Below are positions 1 through 5,993 of a DNA stretch of 9,376 nucleotides, in pieces (position 1 is the stretch's first letter; each line of letters opens with the position of its first letter). Made by a program: the position numbers and the translations under genes. The notes beneath the pieces were generated by a model. The model ran no database searches, had not been told where the DNA came from, and saw only the letters and a program-made list of their open reading frames with translations. This DNA is from Chloroflexota bacterium (GTDB taxonomy: Bacteria; Chloroflexota; Anaerolineae; UBA7937; B3-Chlor). The DNA lies in contig JAUWYD010000029.1 of NCBI GenBank assembly GCA_030616025.1, positions 1 to 9,376 of the forward strand. Direction: 5' to 3'.

Positions 1-150
1 GGCGAACTCACCATGGCGTTTGAGGACCAGGAAGTCAAGTTGGGCCCTATGGATTCGATCTACATTGGCCCTGGCGAGAACCGCGAGGTGCGCAACGATA
101 CGAACAGCGTCGCAACCATGCTAGTTGTGATGCCCTATCCACCGGAGTAG
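1..150 (+). CDS. Cupin-domain protein, C-terminal fragment
   Basis: The frame is open from the window edge to a TAG at 148-150 and gives 49 residues; the N-terminus lies outside. The fragment has the rhythm of the second half of a cupin beta-barrel: a Gly-Pro turn (residues 15-16), the strand DSIYIGPG, then EVRN, a polar turn, and a final hydrophobic strand ATMLVVMPY. This matches cupin motif 2 (roughly G-x5-PxG-x2-H-x3-N) followed by the last strand. The motif-2 metal-ligand histidine position appears to be Arg28 (GPGENREVRN), so this half may not supply the usual fourth metal ligand. It ends 12 bases before the SDR start, so it is probably co-transcribed with it. Its role is unknown: a small-molecule-binding or sensor protein, or a metal enzyme of the same pathway, are all possible. 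Family call fairly sure, function not. Confidence 0.7.
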   Translation, partial: GELTMAFEDQEVKLGPMDSIYIGPGENREVRNDTNSVATMLVVMPYPPE

Positions 151-162
151 GGAGGAATTCAC

Positions 163-945
163 ATGGAGAATATTCCAGACACCAAGTCACTATTTGACGT
201 TACCGGCAAGGTGGCGCTCATCTCAGGTGCGACAGGTGGCTTCGGCCAAGCGAGTTCAAAGGGGCTGGCAAAATGCGGCGCAAAGGTGATGCTCACTGGC
301 CGTACTACAGAGAAACTGGAGCCTGTTGTCAAGGAGATTCAGAAGGCTGGATACACGGCGGCCTACGTCGCTGGCCAGCCGGATGATCCCGATGATGTGA
401 AACGCATCGTCGAAGAGACAGTTGAGCGATTTGGCGGCATCGACATCCTGATCACTGCGGCGGGGCTGAGCCGCATCCATCCTATCACTGAGTTTCCCCT
501 TGAAGAATTCGAAGAGATCATGGACGTCAATGTCAAAGGCTCTTGGCTGTTCAGTAGAGAAGTCGGCCGCGTGATGATTGGTCAGGGCCGGGGCGGCAAA
601 GTCATTCTAGTCTCGTCCACGCGTGGCTTGTTGGGCATGAAGAACTACACGGGCTATGCGACCTCGAAAGGCGCCGTACACGTCTTGACACGCTCCTTAG
701 CTTGTGAGTGGGGCGAGCATGGCATCAACGTCAATGCGATTGCCCCTACGGTTTTCCGTACCGCTCTCACTCAATGGATGTTCGATGACAAGGCCGCCTA
801 TAAGACATTCCTGAGGCGCATCCCCATAGGTCGGTTGGGTGAGCCGGAGGACTTCATTGGCACGCTGATCTACCTGTCATCGAGTGCATCCGATTTTATG
901 ACTGGCGCTGTCCTATATGTGGATGGTGGCTACACCGCAGGCTAG
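163..945 (+). CDS. Short-chain dehydrogenase/reductase (SDR), classical type; candidate phloroglucinol reductase
   Basis: A 260-residue protein of the usual classical SDR length. It has the Rossmann cofactor motif SGATGGFG (21-28), TAAG in place of the typical NNAG (98-101), the active-site Asn in DVNVKG (Asn123), Ser152, Tyr165 and Lys169 (YATSK), and the C-terminal LYVDGGYTAG. Arg47 after the second strand (TGR) resembles NADP(H)-preferring SDRs. The PG motif after the active site reads AIAPT. These show an active NAD(P)H-dependent oxidoreductase acting on a carbonyl or hydroxyl group in the cytoplasm. The ATG at 163 is chosen because GGAGGA (151-156) lies 6 bases upstream. It lies between the cupin and a hydroxyacyl-CoA dehydrogenase homologue (8-base gap), so the three look like one operon. 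With a transhydroxylase gene nearby, reduction of phloroglucinol to dihydrophloroglucinol is a reasonable but unproven role. A generic 3-oxoacyl or sugar/polyol reductase is the alternative. Confidence 0.93.
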   Translation: MENIPDTKSLFDVTGKVALISGATGGFGQASSKGLAKCGAKVMLTGRTTEKLEPVVKEIQKAGYTAAYVAGQPDDPDDVKRIVEETVERFGGIDILITAAGLSRIHPITEFPLEEFEEIMDVNVKGSWLFSREVGRVMIGQGRGGKVILVSSTRGLLGMKNYTGYATSKGAVHVLTRSLACEWGEHGINVNAIAPTVFRTALTQWMFDDKAAYKTFLRRIPIGRLGEPEDFIGTLIYLSSSASDFMTGAVLYVDGGYTAG

Positions 946-953
946 CAAGAAAC

Positions 954-1919
954 ATGTCTACTCCAGAGCGTATCACCGTTGTCGGGGCTGGCTTGATGGG
1001 GCACGGTATTGCACAGATTTTCGCACTACGTGGGCACCCTGTATGGCTGCTCGACGCCGATGAAGATACTCTCAACTCAGCAAGAGACCGCGTGCGCGCC
1101 AACCTCACGAATATGGCAAAACAGGGTGTTGCCTTTGGCGCAGACATCGAAGAGATCCTTGGTCACATCAGCACGACGGCTGACTTGGCGACAGCCTGCG
1201 AAGACTGCAACTTTGTGTTCGAAGCTGTCTACGAGGACTTGGAACTAAAGCAGCAGGTTTTCGCCGACCTAGACCGCCTGTGCCCGCGGAAGGCCGGCCT
1301 GTGCAGTAACACCTCTGTGATCAGTATCACCGAGATTTCAGAGAAGGCGAAGCATCGTGAGCGTATCGTTGGCACACACTTCTGGAATCCGCCGTACCTG
1401 ATCCCATTGGTGGAAGTGGTTCGTGCTGAAGAGACCGCCGATTGGTGCATCAACGAGACTTACGACCTGCTTGCCGGCGTGGGCAAGCATCCCGTCCATG
1501 TGCATAAGGACGTACCGGGATTCGTCGGCAACCGTTTGCAGCATGCTCTGTGGCGAGAGGCGTTTGCAATCATCGACGAAGGGATTTGCGACCCGGCGAC
1601 GGTGGATGAGGTCGTACGTAACGGGTTCGGGCTACGGCTGCCAACACTTGGCCCCGTGGAGACCGCCGACATGGTCGGCCTTGACCTCACTCTCGCCATT
1701 CACAACTACATCCTGAAACACCTCAACGCCGAGCCAACCCCATCTACCACCCTCCAGGCCAAGGTGGGGGCGGGCGAGCTGGGATTCAAGAGCGGGCGCG
1801 GGTTCTTGGAATGGTCGGAATCTGACATCGCTGAGTCGCGAGAGCGCCTGGCGAACTACCTCATCAGTATCTTTGCCGAACAGCAAGCGCAGTGGAAAGG
1901 AGGTGAGGACAGGCTTTGA
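954..1919 (+). CDS. 3-hydroxyacyl-CoA dehydrogenase family protein; candidate 3-hydroxy-5-oxohexanoate dehydrogenase
   Basis: 321 residues with the two-domain layout of the family. The N-terminal NAD-binding Rossmann fold has GAGLMG (11-16) and acidic Asp34 (LLDAD), which indicates NAD(H). The C-terminal helical domain starts near KDVPGFVGNRL (185-195). The catalytic set is visible: Ser121 (NTS), His142 with Asn145 (HFWNPP), Glu154 (PLVEVV) and Asn193. The spacing Ser to His 21 and His to Glu 12 matches mitochondrial HAD. It is longer than 3-hydroxybutyryl-CoA dehydrogenases (about 280-290) and closer in size to lambda-crystallin/L-gulonate dehydrogenase-like members, so the substrate may not be a CoA ester. 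It oxidises a 3-hydroxy acid or ester to the 3-oxo form. It starts 8 bases after the SDR stop with only a weak purine tract upstream, suggesting translational coupling. In a phloroglucinol pathway it would suit oxidation of 3-hydroxy-5-oxohexanoate; this is inferred from context. Confidence 0.92.
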   Translation: MSTPERITVVGAGLMGHGIAQIFALRGHPVWLLDADEDTLNSARDRVRANLTNMAKQGVAFGADIEEILGHISTTADLATACEDCNFVFEAVYEDLELKQQVFADLDRLCPRKAGLCSNTSVISITEISEKAKHRERIVGTHFWNPPYLIPLVEVVRAEETADWCINETYDLLAGVGKHPVHVHKDVPGFVGNRLQHALWREAFAIIDEGICDPATVDEVVRNGFGLRLPTLGPVETADMVGLDLTLAIHNYILKHLNAEPTPSTTLQAKVGAGELGFKSGRGFLEWSESDIAESRERLANYLISIFAEQQAQWKGGEDRL

Positions 1920-1970
1920 CACCCCGGCCCGGTATCGGTAGAATCCTCAAGAATGGTGAGAATCAGAAGA

Positions 1971-1976
1971 AGGAGG
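1971..1976 (+). promoter_or_regulatory. Strong Shine-Dalgarno (AGGAGG) that sets a GTG start
   Basis: AGGAGG sits 6 bases before GTG at 1983. The in-frame ATG at 1953 lies upstream of this site and has no comparable ribosome-binding site, so the GTG is the better start for the binding protein. Confidence 0.75.
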
Positions 1977-1982
1977 AAAACA

Positions 1983-3392
1983 GTGTTTAGGAACATGCGA
2001 TGGTTTACGATTGCCAGCCTGTTGGTGATAATGGCGCTTGTGTTGGGGGCCTGCGGGACTCCTGCACCCCCGCCACCGCCGACAGAGGCACCACCTCCAG
2101 CGGAGACGACAGAGGCACCACCACCGACAGAGGCGCCGCCGCCAGCCGGTCCCGACGAGATTCTATTGGGAACCAGTGCACCAATGACGGGGATGTTTGC
2201 CGGTTTCGGTGCAGGCTGCACGTTTGGGGCACAAGCCGCGGTCGACGATATCAATGAGCAGGGAGGAATCTATGTGGAAGAGTATGACCGCAAGATCCCT
2301 GTGAGATATATAGTCGTCGACAACGAGAGCGACCCGTCGAAGTCAGGGAGTCTGGCGGAGGATCTGATCCTTCGCGATGGCGTGCACTTGCTGTACTCTG
2401 TCGATTCCTCGGGCTCGATCCACATCCCGATAGCCGAGGTAGCTGAGAGGTATGGGGTGCCGCACATGATTGGCGGAGGCCCTCTGGAACCCTGGGCGGC
2501 TGCCCGAGCCGAGACGGAGACGCAATGGCAGTACACGTGGTTCCCCGGTTTTGGCCTAGGCATGCCGATTCCTGAGGGGGATTTCCGGTATGGCAAGCCT
2601 GGATATACCATACAGGATTCTTGGTTTGCGGTGCTGGATGCCTTTGGAGACCAGACCAACAAGGTGGCTGGGGTCTTCGCCACGGATGAGCCGGACGGCA
2701 TTGGCTGGTACGGCGCGTTCCCCGGGATGCTGGAGGAATGGGGAGTCACGGTCATAGGCGTGGAGGACAAGCTAGGCTTCTACCCTCTTGGTACAACGGA
2801 CTTCACGGCCATCATAAACGAGTGGAAGGAAAACGAAGTCGAGATACTCTGGGGCAATGTTCCGGGCCCTGAGTTCGGAGCTTTGTGGAGACAGTGCAAG
2901 CAACTGGGCTTCTACCCGAAGATCGTGATGGTAGGAAGGGCGCCGCTGTTCTTCGTAGACGTGGAGACGTGGGGTGGAGACCTGCCACAGGGGGTCGGCA
3001 CCGAGATATGGTGGGACCCGGAGTATACTGGCCCTGGCATTGGTGACACGACTCCCCAGTCACTTGCCGAGAGGTGGGCTGAGGAGACCGGCGAACCACT
3101 AAACCGTGGGATAGGACACGGCTATGCCCCTGTGCAAGTCCTGTTTGATGCGGTGGAAAGAGCAGGCACACTAGACGGGGCAGCGATCAACGCGGCTCTG
3201 GCGGAAACCGATCTTGATACGGTCAACTACCGCGTAGTGTTCGATCCAGACTTGCACTTCAGCTGGATACCGCTCTTCGTTGGCCAGTGGCAGAAGACGG
3301 ATCAGCCCTGGGTCTGGGAATTGGAGATCGCCTTCTCGCAACACGACTTCCTAGATCCTACGATTGAGTGGATATTCCCAGTACCTGAATAG
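1983..3392 (+). CDS. ABC transporter substrate-binding lipoprotein, branched-chain amino acid (LivJ/Peripla_BP_6) type
   Basis: 469 residues from the GTG start. Residues 1-24 form a lipoprotein signal: basic start (FRNMR), a hydrophobic core, and the lipobox LGAC with Cys24 as the lipidated residue. Residues 25-55 are a Pro/Thr/Glu-rich tether with repeated TEAPPP units. The rest is a type I periplasmic-binding-like fold beginning ILLGTSAPMTGMFAGFG, which is the typical first strand and ligand loop (GxxxPLTG-like) of Liv-type receptors. It would be anchored at the outer face of the membrane and hand a solute to the permeases encoded downstream. The mature part is rich in Trp (18 residues, including a WW pair). 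Neighbouring aromatic genes suggest an aromatic acid or polyphenol-related ligand rather than an amino acid, but ligand cannot be read from sequence. A stem-loop follows the stop, a common way to keep binding-protein mRNA more abundant than the rest. Confidence 0.92.
   Translation: MFRNMRWFTIASLLVIMALVLGACGTPAPPPPPTEAPPPAETTEAPPPTEAPPPAGPDEILLGTSAPMTGMFAGFGAGCTFGAQAAVDDINEQGGIYVEEYDRKIPVRYIVVDNESDPSKSGSLAEDLILRDGVHLLYSVDSSGSIHIPIAEVAERYGVPHMIGGGPLEPWAAARAETETQWQYTWFPGFGLGMPIPEGDFRYGKPGYTIQDSWFAVLDAFGDQTNKVAGVFATDEPDGIGWYGAFPGMLEEWGVTVIGVEDKLGFYPLGTTDFTAIINEWKENEVEILWGNVPGPEFGALWRQCKQLGFYPKIVMVGRAPLFFVDVETWGGDLPQGVGTEIWWDPEYTGPGIGDTTPQSLAERWAEETGEPLNRGIGHGYAPVQVLFDAVERAGTLDGAAINAALAETDLDTVNYRVVFDPDLHFSWIPLFVGQWQKTDQPWVWELEIAFSQHDFLDPTIEWIFPVPE
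2081..2134 (+). repeat. Short in-frame direct repeats coding the TEAPPP linker
   Basis: The 9-mer GACAGAGGC occurs at 2081-2089, 2108-2116 and 2126-2134, each time followed by a run of CCN codons for proline. All copies are in the same frame and encode Thr-Glu-Ala-Pro-Pro(-Pro). It is a low-complexity coding repeat forming the tether between the lipid anchor and the binding domain, and could change length by slippage. Confidence 0.85.
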
Positions 3393-3413
3393 CGGGACAA
3401 CGTTCAGCCAATA

Positions 3414-3448
3414 GGGATAGGGCTAGCGCAAGTAGCTAGCCCTGTCCC
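3414..3448 (+). terminator. Strong stem-loop after the binding-protein gene (terminator/attenuator or mRNA stabiliser)
   Basis: A 14-bp stem pairs 3414-3427 (GGGATAGGGCTAGC) with 3435-3448 (GCTAGCCCTGTCCC), with a single T-G wobble and a 7-base loop. It begins 21 bases after the stop codon. Only a short TTT follows (3451-3453), so it may terminate partially or stabilise the upstream mRNA rather than stop transcription completely. The next gene in the gap, an ATPase of the same importer, still needs transcription, which fits attenuation or the separate candidate promoter at 3547-3573. Confidence 0.7.
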
Positions 3449-3546
3449 ACTTTGCCTGTACGAGTACCGCTCGGCACGTCAGGCGTAGCTGGTTGAGCCA
3501 AGACTACACTGGCCAGGTGGGAGTTTCACCCTGCTTTGTGGATGAA

Positions 3547-3573
3547 TTGGCATTCTCCGTGGCTGCACATAAT
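3547..3573 (+). promoter_or_regulatory. Candidate sigma70-type promoter before the transporter ATPase gene
   Basis: TTGGCA (3547-3552, 5 of 6 to TTGACA) and CATAAT (3568-3573, 5 of 6 to TATAAT) are separated by 15 bases, slightly short of the optimum. The transcript would start near 3580, right at the ribosome-binding site, giving a very short leader. The rest of the 3449-3590 gap holds only a weak nested inverted repeat (GCCTG at 3454-3458 with CAGGC at 3480-3484; CGAG at 3461-3464 with CTCG at 3470-3473) and no reading frame I would call. Confidence 0.3.
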
Positions 3574-3590
3574 TAGGGAAAGGTGGTTGT

Positions 3591-4316
3591 TTGGACGAGT
3601 CGATCTTGTCAATTAGTGGCATAAGTAAGCGTTTTGGAGGACTGGCCGCTCTTCATGATGTCAGTTTTGACCTGCAGGCTGGTCAAATCATGGGCCTGAT
3701 GGGGCCTAATGGTGCTGGCAAGACAACACTGGTCAATGTCGTATGTGGTTTCTACAAGCCGGATTCGGGCACGATAAGGTTCGAGGGAAGAGATATCACG
3801 GGTCTCCCGGCACACAAGATCTGTCGCCTCGGGATTGCCCGGACTTATCAGATTCCTCAGCCCTTTGGGGATCTAACGGCGCTGCAGAATGTTGCGGTGG
3901 CAGCAATGTATGGGAGAGGCATCGGCAAATCTGCTGCTGAGAATGCAGCCCCCGACGTACTCAGGACTACAGACCTCTCAGACAAGAAGGATGTCCTAGC
4001 GAGAGATATGTCTACCATAACCCTCAAGAGGCTCGAGGTGGCAAGGGCCCTAGCTTCGCATCCAACATTGCTGCTGGTTGATGAGCCCGCTGCTGGCCTC
4101 ACCGAAGCGGAGCTCCCGCGAATGCTAGAGATCCTGGAATCAATACGGCAAACGGGGACAACAATCTTACTGATCGAACACGTCATGAAAGTGATGAGAG
4201 AGGCTGTTGATACGATTCTTGTGATGCACCAAGGCGAGACGCTAGTGTCTGGCAGACCTGATGAGGTCATGAACGATACGAAAGTAGTCGAGTGTTATCT
4301 AGGTGAGTACGCATAG
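3591..4316 (+). CDS. livG: Liv-type ABC transporter ATP-binding protein, LivG-like, with non-canonical signature motif
   Basis: 241 residues. Walker A is GPNGAGKTT (38-46), the Q-loop Gln87 sits in ARTYQIPQPF, Walker B is LLLVDEP with Glu165, followed by the D-loop region AAGL, and the H-loop is His197 (LLIEHVM). The start is a TTG at 3591: an in-frame TAA at 3570 blocks anything upstream, no ATG or GTG lies between, AGGTGG at 3581-3586 sits 4 bases before it, and the N-terminus then aligns with normal LivG (KRFGGLAAL). The oddity is the ABC signature: where LivG normally has LPYGQQRRLE, this protein has MSTITLKRLE (140-149), so the signature Gly is Ile143. Some Liv-type ATPases also carry a variant here. 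It powers uptake together with the LivF-like partner encoded 48 bases downstream. Confidence 0.93.
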   Translation: MDESILSISGISKRFGGLAALHDVSFDLQAGQIMGLMGPNGAGKTTLVNVVCGFYKPDSGTIRFEGRDITGLPAHKICRLGIARTYQIPQPFGDLTALQNVAVAAMYGRGIGKSAAENAAPDVLRTTDLSDKKDVLARDMSTITLKRLEVARALASHPTLLLVDEPAAGLTEAELPRMLEILESIRQTGTTILLIEHVMKVMREAVDTILVMHQGETLVSGRPDEVMNDTKVVECYLGEYA

Positions 4317-4364
4317 GCGGAAGATGTTGCCTGCAGAAGTAGTATCGAAAGGAATACATGGGAA

Positions 4365-5084
4365 ATGTCGGAAGAAGTGTTGCTTCGAGTCAGCAACATA
4401 GATGTATTCTATGGAGGTGCACAGGCCTTGTGGGATGTCTCCCTGGAGGTCAGAAGCGGGGAGATTGTGGCCCTTGCCGGGTCCAACGGAGCGGGCAAGT
4501 CCACCCTACTGAAGACAATATCCGGCGTAATCCATCCCGCCAAGGGGAGTATCGAATTTGCGGGGATGAATATCACCAAGTTGAACGCCTACGACATAGT
4601 CGCCCAGGGCATTTCCCAGGTGCCGGAAGGAAGAAGACTCTTCCCTGAGATGACGGTATTCCAGAATCTGGCTATTGGTTCCTACAACGGCAAAGCGAGG
4701 GCAAAGAGAGAGGAGAACCTCACGAGGGTTTATGAGCTTTTCCCTGTGCTAAAGGAGAGGAAAGACCAGTTGGCCAAGACCCTCAGCGGAGGGGAGCAGC
4801 AAATGGTGGCCATTGGGCGCGGACTGATGTCGAATCCCAGGTTGATCCTCATAGATGAAATGTCGCTTGGTCTCAGTCCCCTGATAGTGTGTGATCTGTT
4901 TCGAGTTCTACACGCAATCAGGGCACGAGGTATCACTGTCCTCCTAGTTGAACAGAACGTGTGGCAAAGCCTTCATGAAGCCGACAGAGCGTATATCATT
5001 GAAACAGGGCGTATTGTCCTGAGTGGGAATGCGCTTGAGCTATGTGAGGAGGAGGAAGTTAGGGAGGCCTACTTCGGTGTGTAG
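4365..5084 (+). CDS. livF: Liv-type ABC transporter ATP-binding protein, LivF-like
   Basis: 239 residues. Walker A is GSNGAGKST (39-47), the Q-loop is QVPEGRRLFP from Gln85 (the VPEGR motif is typical of LivF), the signature is a perfect LSGGEQQ (140-146), and Walker B is LILIDE with catalytic Glu165, followed by MSLGLSP. At the H-loop position it has Gln197 (LLVEQNV), as usual for LivF proteins. The ATG at 4365 is preferred because the N-terminus then fits the family; a purine tract GAAAGGA at 4347-4353 is 11 bases upstream. A closer ATG at 4358 is in another frame and opens only a short, unrelated reading frame. It should dimerise with the LivG-like protein, supplying the intact signature motif opposite LivG's Walker A. 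Confidence 0.94.
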   Translation: MSEEVLLRVSNIDVFYGGAQALWDVSLEVRSGEIVALAGSNGAGKSTLLKTISGVIHPAKGSIEFAGMNITKLNAYDIVAQGISQVPEGRRLFPEMTVFQNLAIGSYNGKARAKREENLTRVYELFPVLKERKDQLAKTLSGGEQQMVAIGRGLMSNPRLILIDEMSLGLSPLIVCDLFRVLHAIRARGITVLLVEQNVWQSLHEADRAYIIETGRIVLSGNALELCEEEEVREAYFGV

Positions 5085-5114
5085 CAATGATCTGGATGGG
5101 ATGGGTCCGCGACG

Positions 5115-5981
5115 ATGGAAACACTAGCTGACTTGGCTTCACCTATAGCGATAGGTGTGCTCTTGGGCGGGTTGTACGTGGTAATCGCGCTTGGTCTCTC
5201 ACTCGTCTTCGGGGTCATGAAGGTGATAAACGTAGCTCATGGAGATCTGGTCATTCTTGGCAGCTACTTTGCCTATGTGACGAGTACCAGTTGGGGACTG
5301 GACCCTATCCTGTCGTTGGTGGTAGGTATACCGCTTTTCTTCGTCATGGGTATCTTCATCGAGAAGTTTCTCGTGCACCGCGCCTTCAGAATGTCTGTGG
5401 ATGCGGCACTGATAATCGCCTTTGGCATTTCCCTGATAATTCAGAATGCGGCCCAGTTGGTTTGGACCCCACTGTCGAGGGGTTTGATGACATCTTATAC
5501 TCTTGAAAGTCTCAAGATTGGCGATGTCTATCTCCCCGTGGTGTACCTGGTCGACTTTGCCATGGCTCTGGTTGTAGTGTTGGCGGTCCATCAATTCCTG
5601 AAAAGGACCTACCTGGGCCAGGCGATTACCGCAGCTTCTCAGGATAGCGAGACAGCTCAGCTGATGGGCATAAACCCGGCCAGGGTTTATCAGATCGCTT
5701 TCGGCATTGCCATGGCACTCGCAGCAATAGCAGGCGTATCCCTGGCCTTGACCTTTCCCTTCACCCCAAAATCGGGAGTTCCCTTCCTTATCATCGCCTT
5801 TGGCGTGATTATCCTGGGGGGATTGGGCAGCATGGTGGGTACATTCATAGGTGGCATGATCTTTGGGTTGTCTCAGACTCTGGGCGGCCATTTCTTGGGG
5901 CCTACCGGGCAGTTGCTTGTCCCTTTTGTGATGGTGCTTGTAGTACTCACGATCAGACCGCAAGGTTTGTTCGGCCGTTGA
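5115..5981 (+). CDS. livH: Liv-type ABC transporter permease, LivH-like
   Basis: 288 residues, almost entirely hydrophobic helices (about eight membrane segments), the usual LivH length. Family marks are the first helix with GGLYVVIALGLSLVFGVMKV, then INVAHGDLVILGSY (38-51, canonical NFAHGE-type motif), the cytoplasmic coupling loop TYLGQAITAASQDSETAQLM (165-184) followed by GINPARVY, which contacts the ATPases, and the C-terminal RPQGLFGR. It forms half of the membrane channel with the LivM-like protein. Its start is 30 bases after the LivF stop with only a G-rich GGATGGG tract as ribosome-binding site, so coupling to upstream translation is likely. Substrate is not evident from the sequence. 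Confidence 0.94.
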   Translation: METLADLASPIAIGVLLGGLYVVIALGLSLVFGVMKVINVAHGDLVILGSYFAYVTSTSWGLDPILSLVVGIPLFFVMGIFIEKFLVHRAFRMSVDAALIIAFGISLIIQNAAQLVWTPLSRGLMTSYTLESLKIGDVYLPVVYLVDFAMALVVVLAVHQFLKRTYLGQAITAASQDSETAQLMGINPARVYQIAFGIAMALAAIAGVSLALTFPFTPKSGVPFLIIAFGVIILGGLGSMVGTFIGGMIFGLSQTLGGHFLGPTGQLLVPFVMVLVVLTIRPQGLFGR

Positions 5982-5993
5982 GGTAGAGGATAC

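Noticed and set aside
1953..1982. Upstream ATG start for the binding protein adding ten residues
   Set aside because: The added residues are a run of arginines ahead of the normal signal peptide, and the strong AGGAGG lies downstream of this ATG, 6 bases before the GTG at 1983.
4358..4648. Alternative reading frame starting at ATG 4358 with a close ribosome-binding site
   Set aside because: It overlaps the LivF-like gene in another frame, has no recognisable domain and ends after 96 codons, while the frame from 4365 is a complete ATPase.
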